Assembly (NCBI GenBank): GCA_022563455.1
Contig: JADFNI010000001.1
Coordinates: 1-63,005, forward strand
Reading direction: 5' to 3'
Length of the DNA: 63,005 nucleotides
Source: Nanobdellota archaeon
GTDB taxonomy: Archaea; Nanobdellota; Nanobdellia; Pacearchaeales; GW2011-AR1
The notes below the pieces were generated by a model. It ran no database searches and was not told the DNA's origin. It was given only the letters and a program-made list of their open reading frames with translations. The position numbers and the translations under genes were made by a program. Within the stretch, counting starts at the first letter, position 1. Each line of letters begins with the position of its first letter. Shown here one piece after another: positions 30,433 through 39,976 of this stretch.

Positions 30433-31554
30433 ATGGAAAATTGGCATTGGAATGGAAAAGTTGCATTGATCACTGGAATTGGCGGTCAGGATGGAAGTTA
30501 TTTAGCTGAATTTTTACTTTCTAAGGGATATAAGGTCCGAGGGATTGTAAGAAGAGCTAGTTTTCCGAATACAAAAAGAATTGATCACTTAGATATTTAT
30601 GATGATAAATATGGAAAAACTGATGAATCTCCATTTTATCTTTTATATGCAGATTTGTCCGATGGTATAAGTTTAAAAAATATTTTAAATAAAATTAGAC
30701 CTGATGAGATATATAATCTTGGGGCACAAAGTCATGTTGGAATAAGTTTTCAGTGTCCAGAATCTACAATAAACTATAATACCTTAGGGCCTTTAAGAAT
30801 ATTAGAATCCATTAAAGATCTTAAATTAGATGCAAAATATTATCAAGCTTCTTCAAGTGAAATGTTTGGGAAAAGCCCCCCTCCACAAAATGAGGAGACA
30901 CGAATGATTCCCCAAAGCCCATATGGTGTATCCAAATTGGCTGCATTTCATTTAACAAGACTTTATCGTGAAGCCTATGGGTTGAAGACATATAATGGGA
31001 TATTATTTAATCATGAAAGTCCAAGAAGAGGACTCAACTTTGTGACTAAGAAAATAACTGCAAGTATTGCAAGCATCCTTGTTGGAACTAAGGATAAAAT
31101 AACTCTTGGAAATCTTGATGCAAAAAGAGACTGGGGTTTTGCAAAGGAATATGTTGAAGGTATGTGGCATATAATGCAACATGAAACTCCTGATGACTTT
31201 GTGATTGCAACAAAGGAGACACATACAGTGAGAGAATTTTTGGAGGAAGCCTTTAATTTATTTGATTTAAATTGGAAAGATTTTGTAAAGATAGATGATA
31301 AATTTAAGCGCCCTGCAGAAGTTCCAGCACTTTTAGGAGATGGAGAAAAAACTCTTCGACTTTTAAATTGGGAACCTAAAACAAAATTTAAAGCTCTTGT
31401 TAGAATGATGATAATTGAAGACTTAAAAGAGAAGTTAAATGAGAAAGGGCTTGTTAATATAAATGACAATAATTCTGATGAATATTATATTAATATTGGA
31501 AAAGAAATTGCAAGAAAGATTTGTGAAAAAAGAAATATCACTCAAAAATTTTAA
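30433..31554 (+). CDS. gmd: GDP-mannose 4,6-dehydratase
   Basis: A 373-residue short-chain dehydrogenase of the extended type. Motifs: ALITGIGGQDGSYLAEFLLSKGYKVRGIVRR (NAD(P) fold), NLGAQSHVGISFQCPESTINYNTLGPLRIL, ASSSEMFG, YGVSK (Y-x-x-x-K), NHESPRRGLNFVTKKIT, and LGNLDAKRDWGFAKEYVEGMW. All are close to Gmd. Makes GDP-4-keto-6-deoxy-D-mannose, the precursor of GDP-fucose, GDP-rhamnose, perosamine and colitose. Related enzymes act on GDP-heptose, which is possible given the HddA/HddC fusion. I choose ATG 30433. Confidence 0.92.
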   Translation: MENWHWNGKVALITGIGGQDGSYLAEFLLSKGYKVRGIVRRASFPNTKRIDHLDIYDDKYGKTDESPFYLLYADLSDGISLKNILNKIRPDEIYNLGAQSHVGISFQCPESTINYNTLGPLRILESIKDLKLDAKYYQASSSEMFGKSPPPQNEETRMIPQSPYGVSKLAAFHLTRLYREAYGLKTYNGILFNHESPRRGLNFVTKKITASIASILVGTKDKITLGNLDAKRDWGFAKEYVEGMWHIMQHETPDDFVIATKETHTVREFLEEAFNLFDLNWKDFVKIDDKFKRPAEVPALLGDGEKTLRLLNWEPKTKFKALVRMMIIEDLKEKLNEKGLVNINDNNSDEYYINIGKEIARKICEKRNITQKF

Positions 31555-31606
31555 TTAATATATTCTAGATAATTAAATTTAAAAAGATTGATGGACAAAT
31601 AGAGCT

Positions 31607-32701
31607 ATGGCAAGAATAAACTGGAATGAACCTTTGTTTGGGGAGGAAGAAGTTGAAAGTGTTTCTGAGGTTATAAGGGCTGCTTATGTTAATGAAGGAC
31701 CAAAGACTAAAGAATTTGAAGAATTACTTAAGGAATATCTTGGGGTAAAATATATAATTTTTACAACGAATGCAACTGCTGCATTATACCTCTCTATAAA
31801 AGCTGAGGCAAAATTAAGAGATGCTAGCAAATTTGATGTAATAATTCCTGGAATGACGATGATTGCATCAGCAACATCTATAGGATGGGCAGGAGGACGA
31901 CCAAATCTTGTGGACATTGAAAGTGATAGATTAACAATTAATGCAGATAAAATAGAAGAGAAAATAACTCCAGATACAATTGCAATAATGCCTGTCCACA
32001 CTATTGGAAGAGCTTGCGATATGAATAAGATTATTAAAATTGCAAAAAAACATGGGCTTGCAGTTATTGAGGATGCTGCTGGAGCCCTTGGTTCTAAATT
32101 AAATGGAAAATATTTGGGAACTTTTGGAAAAGTTGGATGCTTTAGTCTTCAAGCAAATAAAATTATTAGTTCTGGACAAGGAGGTATAATTGCGACTAAT
32201 GATGAGAAGTTATATATAAAAATTAGGAGGCTAAGGGATTTTGGAAGATTTTCAAATAAGGAATTGTATCACGAGGAAGAGGGATATAATTTAAAGTTTA
32301 ATGATCTTTCAGCGGCCTTGGGACTTGAACAATTTAAAAAAATAGATAAGAGAAAAGAATTACTTTTATCTCAAAGAAAAAAATATTTGGAGGAATTAAA
32401 GAATCAAAAAGAGATAATCTTTCCAAGGTATACCTCTGAAGAAATTCCCCTTTGGATTGATGTTTATTCTAAAGGAAGAGATGAACTTATCAAATATTTG
32501 AATAGCTTTGAAATTTATCCAAGACCTTGTTGGCCAGCAATACATCAAAATCCTCCCTATAAGTATCTCGGAACTGATGAAGACCTTCCAAATTCAGTTA
32601 GAGCTGCAAAAGATATAATCTGGCTTCCAAATGGACCTGCAATAACTGATGAAAATATTGAATTTGTTTGCTCAAAAATAAAAGAATTTTATTTGAAATA
32701 A
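31607..32701 (+). CDS. DegT/DnrJ/EryC1-type sugar aminotransferase
   Basis: A 364-residue PLP enzyme. FTTNATAALYLSIKAEAKLRD, VIIPGMTMIASATSIGWAGGRPNLVDIE, AGALGSKLNGKYLGTFGKVGCFSLQANKIISSGQGGIIATND show the fold and the PLP lysine (QANK). It transfers an amino group to a keto sugar, for example making a 4-amino-4,6-dideoxyhexose such as perosamine from the Gmd product. It is 52 nt after gmd. Compared with the gene at 45733 it has the catalytic lysine. Confidence 0.85.
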   Translation: MARINWNEPLFGEEEVESVSEVIRAAYVNEGPKTKEFEELLKEYLGVKYIIFTTNATAALYLSIKAEAKLRDASKFDVIIPGMTMIASATSIGWAGGRPNLVDIESDRLTINADKIEEKITPDTIAIMPVHTIGRACDMNKIIKIAKKHGLAVIEDAAGALGSKLNGKYLGTFGKVGCFSLQANKIISSGQGGIIATNDEKLYIKIRRLRDFGRFSNKELYHEEEGYNLKFNDLSAALGLEQFKKIDKRKELLLSQRKKYLEELKNQKEIIFPRYTSEEIPLWIDVYSKGRDELIKYLNSFEIYPRPCWPAIHQNPPYKYLGTDEDLPNSVRAAKDIIWLPNGPAITDENIEFVCSKIKEFYLK

Positions 32702-32751
32702 AATTAATTTGATATAATAATATTTATAAACAGATACCTTATCAATTTTAT

Positions 32752-33273
32752 ATGATATATAAGGAATATAGAATTGGAAATGATGGGATTGATTTGTGTT
32801 CCTTAAAAGCTTCTCGAATGGAACTAGAAGACTATAGAGTTGCTCATCAAAATCTTCCAATTCTATGTCATGATGTTTTTATAGAATTTGATGAGGGAAT
32901 AATCTTTGGAAAAAGGAATAATGAGCCTGCAAAAGGAATGTTTTGGCCAATAGGTGGGCGACTTGAAAGAGGTATTCCAATGGAAGAATCTTTAAGAAAT
33001 AATGCTAGAAAAGAATCTGGGTTGGAACTTGAGAACTTGGAGATTTTAGCACTCACAAGATATTACTATCCTACCGATCCCTTTGATCATGGAAAAGGTA
33101 CTGATACCCCTACACTTGTTTATTTTGCAAATGGGGTTGGAAGTATGAAGAGAGATAGTCAACATGAAACCCTCATTACAATTTCAAGAGAGGAATATCT
33201 TAGAGGAAATTATAAATTAGACCAGTTTAATACAGATATGATGGATGAAATAATTCGAAGAGGATTAATTTAA
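32752..33273 (+). CDS. Nudix hydrolase, GDP-mannose hydrolase-like
   Basis: A 173-residue protein. FWPIGGRLERGIPMEESLRNNARKESGLEL is a Nudix box like that of GDP-mannose mannosyl hydrolases (Gmm), in which the motif deviates from G-x5-E-x7-REUxEExGU: the final REUxEE part is reduced to ARKESG. Its N-terminal DDYRVAHQNLPILCHDVFIEFDEGIIFGKRNNEPAKG also matches the family. Acts on GDP-sugars and may tune their pool. The TATA-like ATATTTATAAAC (32720-32731) lies upstream. Confidence 0.8.
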   Translation: MIYKEYRIGNDGIDLCSLKASRMELEDYRVAHQNLPILCHDVFIEFDEGIIFGKRNNEPAKGMFWPIGGRLERGIPMEESLRNNARKESGLELENLEILALTRYYYPTDPFDHGKGTDTPTLVYFANGVGSMKRDSQHETLITISREEYLRGNYKLDQFNTDMMDEIIRRGLI

Positions 33274-33308
33274 CAAAGATATTTAAAGTTTGATTTTTAG
33301 AATATAAT

Positions 33309-33692
33309 ATGGATTTAAAAAAAATATTTGAAGATGAAAGGGGTTATATTTATTTAGTTGAAGATTTGTTTGAGAGTGGACGAGAATTTACTTTTTTGGA
33401 AATTAAAAATGGATTTGCAAGAGGTGGATGCTTACATTCGAAAGACGAACAGATGGTAGTCCTTAAGGGAAAGATAACTTTTATTTGTGGAGATATTGAA
33501 GAAACATTGGTTAAGGGAGATTCTAGAAAAATTCCTGCTGAAGAACCTCACGCATTTATTGGATTAGAAGACTCTATTGTTAGTGAATGGGGAATAACAA
33601 GTGAGGATAAAAAGATGGATAGAAAAAATCCTGAACTTAGAGCAAGAGTGGATAAGATTAATGAAAATCGAAAAGAAGAATTAAAAGAATAA
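33309..33692 (+). CDS. Small cupin protein (sugar-modifying or binding)
   Basis: A 127-residue protein. The cupin core is seen in GGCLHSKDEQMVVLKGKITFICGDIEETLVKGDSRKIPAEEPHAFIGLEDSIVSEWG: one histidine with D/E (LHSKDEQ) and a later P-x-x-P/H-A motif. It resembles sugar 3,4-ketoisomerase/epimerase-like cupins (FdtA, WxcM) without being a clear member. The C-terminal 25 residues are charged and likely disordered. It belongs to the sugar cluster by location. Confidence 0.65.
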   Translation: MDLKKIFEDERGYIYLVEDLFESGREFTFLEIKNGFARGGCLHSKDEQMVVLKGKITFICGDIEETLVKGDSRKIPAEEPHAFIGLEDSIVSEWGITSEDKKMDRKNPELRARVDKINENRKEELKE

Positions 33693-33721
33693 TATATAAA
33701 CAGCCTTGTTTTTTTTTATAT

Positions 33722-34831
33722 ATGAAAAATATTAAGGTATATCTTCAGCGCCCTTGGAAGTTTGCTGATTCTCCTTATTATCAATATTTACTTGGTAATC
33801 CTCCTAAAGGAATTACATATATTGGGCAAAATCAAAAAAAAGGTACATATAGTAATCGGTGGAAGTTTATTTTTTTGAGAGAAACTAAATTTTTGATTAG
33901 GAGAATCTTTAGAATTGTTCCAATTCCATTTCCTAATGCTCACCTAACAAAGTCTAAGGAAAAATATGATTTAATTCACTGTGCACACTGTTTGAGTCTT
34001 AATAATCGACCGTGGATTACAGATACTGAATGGGTTGGACAGTTCTGGCTTGCTGCGAATCATGAAAAACATCCAAATAGGAGAATTGTTAAGAAGATTC
34101 TTATGAATGACAATTGTAAGAAGATTCTTGCTTGGACTGAATGGTCAAAAAAAGGAATTCTAAAGGAATTTCCTGAAGTTAAAGATAAGGTGGAACTTAT
34201 TTATCCAGGGATTCCAGTACAAAAAATGAAGAAAAATAAAACTGATAAAGTTAGGCTTTTATTCGGTTCTAGAGCTTTTTATTTTAAGGGGGGACTCTAC
34301 GCATTGGAAGTAATTGACAGAATGACTAAAAAGTATGATAATGTTGAGGGCATTATTATTTCTGATGTTCCGGCAAAGGTGGTGAAAAAATATTCAAAAA
34401 ATAAAAAAATAAAATTTCATAATTTAATTCCTCAGAAAAAGTTTTTCAAAGAAATTTATCCAAATACTGATATCCTAATTTATCCTTCATTTACGGATAC
34501 TTTTGGATTTCATATGACTGAAGCTATGTCTTTTGGGATTCCTGTTGTAACTGCTAGTGGAACCTCTAGAAAAGAGATTGTAAGGAATGGTAAGACTGGA
34601 TTTGTTATTGAGTCTGGAATTGGTGAATCACTTCCAAAAGGCTTTTTGGAAAATTTGGAAAGGTATGGAAAAATTATAGATAGGATGTGTTTGAAAGTTT
34701 CTAAATTGATTGAGGATAAAGACCTAAGAGAGCGAATGTCAAAGGCAGCCTATGAAGAAATAAGCATTGGGAGATTTTCTATTAAGAAAATGCAGGAAAA
34801 ACTTATAAAGGTTTATAGAGAATCTATATGA
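33722..34831 (+). CDS. Glycosyltransferase, GT4-type (GT-B fold)
   Basis: A 369-residue protein. The C-terminal half has LIPQKKFFKEIYPNTDILIYPSFTDTFGFHMTEAMSFGIPVVTASGTSRKEIVRNGKTGFVIES, the E-x7-E donor motif region of GT4 enzymes. The N-terminal half is unusual (KNIKVYLQRPWKFADSPYYQYL). It adds a sugar from a nucleotide donor to the growing lipid-linked glycan on the cytoplasmic face. Donor and linkage cannot be assigned. Confidence 0.82.
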   Translation: MKNIKVYLQRPWKFADSPYYQYLLGNPPKGITYIGQNQKKGTYSNRWKFIFLRETKFLIRRIFRIVPIPFPNAHLTKSKEKYDLIHCAHCLSLNNRPWITDTEWVGQFWLAANHEKHPNRRIVKKILMNDNCKKILAWTEWSKKGILKEFPEVKDKVELIYPGIPVQKMKKNKTDKVRLLFGSRAFYFKGGLYALEVIDRMTKKYDNVEGIIISDVPAKVVKKYSKNKKIKFHNLIPQKKFFKEIYPNTDILIYPSFTDTFGFHMTEAMSFGIPVVTASGTSRKEIVRNGKTGFVIESGIGESLPKGFLENLERYGKIIDRMCLKVSKLIEDKDLRERMSKAAYEEISIGRFSIKKMQEKLIKVYRESI

Positions 34832-34845
34832 GACCCTAGTTTAAG

Positions 34846-35433
34846 ATGGATAAGATAGAAATTGCAGAAAAATGTTGGAAAAGTGCTATTCAGAGGAAGA
34901 GCTCATACTACAAATCGCTTTACAGGGATTTGAAATTTAAAATTGAATATCCTGTGCTTGAAATTGGGGGCGGTGCCGGAACATTTCTTAGATACAATGA
35001 TATAAAAGAGGCTACAATTTTAGATGTTGCAGGAGGGACGAGTTTGGCAGGAGATTATAAATTTATAAAAACAGATATTACTCAAAGATTTCCAAAATTA
35101 AATAAGAAATTTAAAACAATCTTTGCAATGGAAGTTCTAGAACATATAAAAAATCCACTCTATATTATGTCTCAGGTTTATGATTTGTTAGAGGGCGGCG
35201 GGAGGGGATATATTGCAATCCCATATACCCCCTTAGATCCCAAAAGGATTGGTAACGAAAATCCTTTTGATTGTCACGTTTGTAGATGGACAAAAAATGA
35301 AATAATTGACCAAATGCAAAAAATCGGATTTAAGGTAAGAGTTATCCAACAAAGGAGGAGATTTAAGAATACTGCTTTTTATCTTCCGCACTGTTGGTTA
35401 GTCTTGGAATTAAAAAAGAGAATGGAGCACTAA
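34846..35433 (+). CDS. SAM-dependent methyltransferase
   Basis: A 195-residue protein with PVLEIGGGAGTFLRYNDIKEATILDVAGG (motif I: E-I-G-G-G-A-G) and IFAMEVLEHIKNPLYIMSQVYDLLEGGGRGYIAIPYTPLDPKR. Class I methyltransferase of a sugar or lipid substrate; the actual acceptor is unknown. It starts 14 nt after the glycosyltransferase and is followed 1 nt later by the GT11 gene, so the three form a unit. Confidence 0.76.
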   Translation: MDKIEIAEKCWKSAIQRKSSYYKSLYRDLKFKIEYPVLEIGGGAGTFLRYNDIKEATILDVAGGTSLAGDYKFIKTDITQRFPKLNKKFKTIFAMEVLEHIKNPLYIMSQVYDLLEGGGRGYIAIPYTPLDPKRIGNENPFDCHVCRWTKNEIIDQMQKIGFKVRVIQQRRRFKNTAFYLPHCWLVLELKKRMEH

Positions 35434-35434
35434 G

Positions 35435-36304
35435 GTGATAATTGTTGAAGTTGGAAGAGGTCTTGGAAATTCTATGTATGTTTATGCGGCTGGAAGATCT
35501 CTTGCCGAACACTATAAAACAGATTTTAGAATTGACACATCCTATTTGGATGCATGGCCTAGACCAAACTATAAGTATGGTGGTTCGTGGGATGTTGTTA
35601 TTGAAAAGTTCAATATTTCTGCTAAAAGGGCTAACAGAAAAGAATATGGTAGATTTCTTTTTAGAACTGGAATAAGATATATTGATAGATTTTTGTACAA
35701 ATTTAAACTGCTTGAAAAAAATGTGGTTAGATTTCCGACTAGTGGAAAAATTGAAGATTTTTATAAAATTCCCAAGGATACTTACCTTATAATATATGGG
35801 GGTGAAGATAAATTCTTTAAAAAGATTAAGAAAATTATTCAGAAAGAATTTACATTGAAAGAAAAATTTAAGAAGAATATATCTGAAGACTTAAAGAGGA
35901 TTTCTATGGAAAATTCTGTTAGTATACATGTTAGACACGGAGATGTTTTGGAGATAAAGAATGCAAACGTAATAGGACTTGAATTTTATAAACCTGCAAT
36001 TGAAATGATAAATAAAAAGGTAAAGAATCCTGTATTTTATGTTTTTTCAGATGACATTGATTGGTGTAAAAAGAATTTTAAAAAGTTGGGAGTTAAGATA
36101 AAATTTATGGAAGGGAATAAAGATTATGAAGATTTAGAACTTATGAAAGCTTGTAAACATAATATTATTACTAACAGTGCCCTTAGCTGGTGGGCGGGAT
36201 ATCTTAATACTAATACTCAAAAAATGGTTATTGCACCTAAGAATTTTACGCATTTCAAGGGAGCTAAGAGTACCATTTTGCCAAGAGAATGGATTAGGAT
36301 TTAG
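35435..36304 (+). CDS. Glycosyltransferase family 11 (alpha-1,2-fucosyltransferase-like)
   Basis: A 289-residue protein starting with GTG 35435. The motif MENSVSIHVRHGDVLEI contains H-x-R-x-G-D, the GDP-fucose binding motif I of GT11, and later motifs FYVFSDDIDWCKKNF and IITNSALSWWAGYLN are also characteristic (S/F-D-D-x-x-W-x-K and N-S-x-x-S-W-W). N-terminal GLGNSMYVYAAGRSLAEH is the usual GxGNQxFxYAxGxxLA pattern. It probably attaches fucose or a related 6-deoxysugar made by the Gmd pathway. Confidence 0.86.
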   Translation: MIIVEVGRGLGNSMYVYAAGRSLAEHYKTDFRIDTSYLDAWPRPNYKYGGSWDVVIEKFNISAKRANRKEYGRFLFRTGIRYIDRFLYKFKLLEKNVVRFPTSGKIEDFYKIPKDTYLIIYGGEDKFFKKIKKIIQKEFTLKEKFKKNISEDLKRISMENSVSIHVRHGDVLEIKNANVIGLEFYKPAIEMINKKVKNPVFYVFSDDIDWCKKNFKKLGVKIKFMEGNKDYEDLELMKACKHNIITNSALSWWAGYLNTNTQKMVIAPKNFTHFKGAKSTILPREWIRI

Positions 36305-36355
36305 AATAGGGTCTACGGGATAAGTATTTAAATACCTGTAAAATTACTTTTTTTG

Positions 36356-38566
36356 ATGGAAAATATAGTAATTGTTGGAACTGGAGACCATTATCATAGG
36401 TTTTTGGCCCCTTGTTTTGATACACTACAGCAGCAAAGAATATCAAATTTAGTTGCTACTGTAAGTATTAGTAATAAGGAATTTGATGATATATTTGAAG
36501 ATGTTAAAAATATTGTAAGAAATAAGGAAGACTTACTTAGTGATACTCTTAATGATATTAGGGATTTAGATCCAATTGTTATACTGGGACATGCCAATGA
36601 TTTTCATTTTAGAGATTTAAAAGACTTGGTGGAAAATGGTTTTAGAGTTATGGTTGAAAAGCCTTATGCTATAAATTTTGAAGAGTTTGATGGATTAAAG
36701 AAATTACTCAATGAATATCCTAAGAAAATATTTTTGCTTGATTCTTATCTTCTTAGAAAGTATGCCCCATTATGGTTAATAGGAGGGCTTATTAAAAAAG
36801 ATAACTTCTATCAAAATACAGGGAGTGTTTTTCAAGACTGTGCCACCCCTATATGTGAAAAAGAATTTAATTTAAATAAATTAAGAGAGATTGTTGGGGA
36901 GCCAACAGGAGTCTTTATATCTCTTTTAGAGGGGGAATTTGTTTCTTCAAATTTAAATCACCGTGGACCTCATCTTTTTGATAAAAGAAGAGGTGGGGGG
37001 ATGATTCAAGACTTATTTTTACATATGGTTTCTCCACTCTTTGTCTTTGAGGATTATTTAGGAAAAACGGATTCCTCGTTCTTGAATGGAGAATTGAAAG
37101 TTAGGAGGTGTAAGGAATTTGTTGATTTAGCCTATAAAAATCATGGAATTTCTAGGGAAAATGTAGCTGAGACTGCAATTAGTGCTAAGATTGTTACTTC
37201 TAGTGGGGTTCAGGTAAAGATAAGTGTTGGTAAATATATCTCTAAAGAGAATGAAAAGAGAATTGTGATTAAGGGCGAAAAGGGAAAAATTGATCTTGAT
37301 ATGGAAACTAATATTTTGTCTATTTATTCAGGAGATCGGTTGGTTGAAGAAATAAGACTTAATAATCAAAAGGACTTTAGGTATTATCCAGTTATAAGAT
37401 CTGGTTTGGAGTTTTTTGAGGGGAATAAACTATTTAATTTTGATATGGGGCAGGTATTGCTTGACTCACAAGAATTTTCCTTAAATGTGATTAAGAAATC
37501 TTTGGATTTAGAAGATCTTCAGAAATATGATTCTGGAGAGGAATATTCTGAAATCTTTGGGGAGAAACTAGATTATTTAAGTTTGGGAAAGATCACTTCA
37601 AGAAATTACTTTAATGAAAAGTTGTCCGTTTCTTCAAATAGCTTTTCCAAAAATATATCTCTGGTCTCTAATGCCAGTGAATTATTTCCAAATATGAATA
37701 TTAACAAACTTGATAGGAAATATACTAATGAGGAATTTATTGAGAACTTTAAGGATGCCGAAGTTGGAATTGTAGGCTTGGAACCTGTTGATGAGGAATT
37801 TTTGAAGGCCTGTAAGAAATTGAAGGCTATATCAAAGTATGGTGTTGGACTAAATAATATTGATTTTGGGGCTTGTAAAAAATATGGTGTTGAAGTTTTG
37901 TGGACGCCTGGAACTAATAGACTTTCAGTTGCTGAATTGACACTTTGCTTTATGATCTCTTCAATTAGAAATGTCAACAAAACATCAACTCAATTAAAAA
38001 GGGGACTTTGGAATAAAGCAGGAGGGGCTAATTTGAGTGAGAAGACTATTGGAATAATAGGAGTTGGGCATGTTGGAAAAAGATTAATTGAGTTGTTGAA
38101 ACCGTTTAATTGTAAAATTCTTATCAATGATGTTATTGATCTTGGAGATTATCCTGAAGAGAATAATGTTGAACTTGTTTCAAAAGAGAGAATATTTAGA
38201 GAATCTGACATCATAACTACACATACCTCATTAACAGATATTACAAGAAACTTAATCAATAAAGAAACTCTTTCTTTGATGAAGCCTTCTTCATTTATTA
38301 TTAATACTTCCAGAGGTGAAATAGTTAATGAGGAAGATCTATTTGATGCTTTAAAAAATGAGAAGATTGCAGGGGCAGCATTGGATGTTTATCAAACTGA
38401 GCCACCAAATGAGGATTGGTTGATTAGTTTGGATAATGTTATTTGTACACCTCACATTGGTGGAAATTCTAAAGAATCTATATTGGCTATGGGATTTTCA
38501 GCCATAGATAATTTACAGGAGTTTTTGGAAAATGAATCTAAAGGAAGAACTGAACTTAGCAATTGA
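36356..38566 (+). CDS. Fusion: Gfo/Idh/MocA oxidoreductase + D-2-hydroxyacid dehydrogenase
   Basis: A 736-residue protein with two dehydrogenases in one chain. Residues 1 to about 380 are Gfo/Idh/MocA-like: a Rossmann start IVIVGTGDHYHRFLAPCFDTL and the catalytic VEKPY (about 100-104). Residues about 440-736 are a D-isomer-specific 2-hydroxyacid dehydrogenase like SerA: SKYGVGLNNIDFGACKKYGVEV, NAD loop GIIGVGHVGKRLI, NTSRGEIVNEEDL with catalytic Arg, then DVYQTEPP (Glu) and TPHIGG (His). Together they could oxidise and then reduce a sugar-related ketone with cofactor recycling. Substrate unknown. I choose ATG 36356, not the TTG before it. It overlaps the next gene by 35 nt. Confidence 0.85.
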   Translation: MENIVIVGTGDHYHRFLAPCFDTLQQQRISNLVATVSISNKEFDDIFEDVKNIVRNKEDLLSDTLNDIRDLDPIVILGHANDFHFRDLKDLVENGFRVMVEKPYAINFEEFDGLKKLLNEYPKKIFLLDSYLLRKYAPLWLIGGLIKKDNFYQNTGSVFQDCATPICEKEFNLNKLREIVGEPTGVFISLLEGEFVSSNLNHRGPHLFDKRRGGGMIQDLFLHMVSPLFVFEDYLGKTDSSFLNGELKVRRCKEFVDLAYKNHGISRENVAETAISAKIVTSSGVQVKISVGKYISKENEKRIVIKGEKGKIDLDMETNILSIYSGDRLVEEIRLNNQKDFRYYPVIRSGLEFFEGNKLFNFDMGQVLLDSQEFSLNVIKKSLDLEDLQKYDSGEEYSEIFGEKLDYLSLGKITSRNYFNEKLSVSSNSFSKNISLVSNASELFPNMNINKLDRKYTNEEFIENFKDAEVGIVGLEPVDEEFLKACKKLKAISKYGVGLNNIDFGACKKYGVEVLWTPGTNRLSVAELTLCFMISSIRNVNKTSTQLKRGLWNKAGGANLSEKTIGIIGVGHVGKRLIELLKPFNCKILINDVIDLGDYPEENNVELVSKERIFRESDIITTHTSLTDITRNLINKETLSLMKPSSFIINTSRGEIVNEEDLFDALKNEKIAGAALDVYQTEPPNEDWLISLDNVICTPHIGGNSKESILAMGFSAIDNLQEFLENESKGRTELSN

Positions 38567-39260
38567 GGCTGCAAGAAAAGCAGGAGAATATCTTAGAGAT
38601 CTTAAATTAAAAGATATTGAAGTATTAAGTAATTTAGATAATGATATTAAATTAGATGTTGATAAAAAAGCAGAGGGAATAATTTTAAATCAGCTTAAAG
38701 ATTCTATTCATGGGATTCTTTCTGAAGAATCAGGGAATGTTAGGGAATCTAAGACGGGCCTTAAGTGGGTGATTGATCCACTTGATGGAAGTCTTAACTT
38801 TTTTAAGGGCTTGCCACAAAATGTTGTTTCAATAGGCCTTTTTAAAGACTTAAAGCCAATAGCCGGAGTTGTTTATGATTATAATCAGGATGAGATGTAT
38901 ACGGGAATTGTAGGAAGTGGTGCATGGTTAAATGGCCAAAATATTAAGGTTAGCGATATAAGTCCTGCTGACAAATCAATTATGGCCATAGGATTTCCTT
39001 CGAAATTAGAAATTACTGAAGAACACTTATTAGATTTTGTTAAAAAAATTCAGACATATAAAAAAATAAGATATTTTGGGAGTGCTGCTCTTTCCCTTGT
39101 ATATGTTGCTTCTGGAAAACTTGAAGCATACACTCAAGAAGGAATTAAGTTTTGGGATTTTGCAGGGGGTTTGGCCATAGCTGTGGCGGCAGGGGCAAAA
39201 ACTAAAATAGAAAAATTAGGAGGAGATAATAACTTTAAGATAGAAGTGTTTAATATTTAA
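38532..39260 (+). CDS. Inositol monophosphatase-family phosphatase
   Basis: A 242-residue protein. The motifs EESG (residues about 66-69), VIDPLDGSLNFFKGLP (metal-binding D-x-x-D-G) and GIKFWDFAGGLAIAVAAGA (W-D-x-A-A/G) are those of the IMPase/FBPase superfamily. Acts on small phosphates; given the locus, it might remove phosphate from a heptose or hexose bisphosphate in nucleotide sugar synthesis in place of GmhB. That is inference. It overlaps the preceding gene. Confidence 0.86.
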   Translation: MNLKEELNLAIEAARKAGEYLRDLKLKDIEVLSNLDNDIKLDVDKKAEGIILNQLKDSIHGILSEESGNVRESKTGLKWVIDPLDGSLNFFKGLPQNVVSIGLFKDLKPIAGVVYDYNQDEMYTGIVGSGAWLNGQNIKVSDISPADKSIMAIGFPSKLEITEEHLLDFVKKIQTYKKIRYFGSAALSLVYVASGKLEAYTQEGIKFWDFAGGLAIAVAAGAKTKIEKLGGDNNFKIEVFNI

Positions 39261-39942
39261 TTCTGGTTAACTTTTCAATGTTTTCAATGTTTTCAATAAT
39301 TAATTTGGCCATTAAAAAATCTAGCTCTACATCTATATCAATTCCCTCTATTTCGTCAATCTCTAATAAGTAGGGTTTATCTCCAACTCGCCTCTTTAAA
39401 TTCATTAGGGGTTGATTTTTTATGGCATATAATCCAGTAGTTTCAATTATCAATGGGATGGCGTCCTGACTTCTAGATAAATTTCCAGGAGTGTAAGTTA
39501 TGGGATTCCCGTCATACCATGCCCAGTCATGCCTTTTATTAACTGTAAAAACCGAATCGTATTCTTGCCTTTTTTCAAGAATATCAATCGCCTTATTTAT
39601 AGTCTCTACTCTTAAAAATGGGGCTGTGGCAAATAATTGAATATAAATATCTGATTCAATTTTCTCCGCAGATTTAAGGAGCATATTATCTCCAGTGCTT
39701 TTAACACCGTAATATTCCGGAGGTTGATCTAATATTCTAACTTTTTTATCCCCCTTCGAGTTAATTTCTTCAATTGCTTCTTTACTGTCAGTAGTTATAA
39801 ATATAATATCTAAATTACTCTTTCTTGCAGTTTCAACTATTCTTTCATAAAGCTTCATTCCACCCAACTCTCTAAAATTCTTTCTAGGTACTCTCTGACT
39901 ATTTTCCTTAAATGCAATAAACCCTACGGAGTGATATTTCAT
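39250..39942 (-). CDS. CMP-sugar synthetase-like cytidylyltransferase
   Basis: A 230-residue protein of the acylneuraminate/KDO cytidylyltransferase family: VGFIAFKENSQRVPRKNFRELGGMKLYERIVE (usual R-x-x-S-x-x-x-x-x-K-N pattern), IYIQLFATAPFLRVETINKAIDIL, ending with EGIDIDVELDFLMAKLIIENIENIEKL (conserved I-D-x-x-x-D-x-x-x-A). It charges an acidic sugar with CMP. The C-terminal end contains a 9-bp repeat (39272-39298) encoding the ENI repeats. It overlaps the end of the phosphatase gene on the other strand by 11 nt. Confidence 0.83.
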   Translation of the reverse strand: MKYHSVGFIAFKENSQRVPRKNFRELGGMKLYERIVETARKSNLDIIFITTDSKEAIEEINSKGDKKVRILDQPPEYYGVKSTGDNMLLKSAEKIESDIYIQLFATAPFLRVETINKAIDILEKRQEYDSVFTVNKRHDWAWYDGNPITYTPGNLSRSQDAIPLIIETTGLYAIKNQPLMNLKRRVGDKPYLLEIDEIEGIDIDVELDFLMAKLIIENIENIEKLTRIKY

Positions 39943-39976
39943 AAATTTTTTAAGATCTGCCCTTTTTTATATCTTG

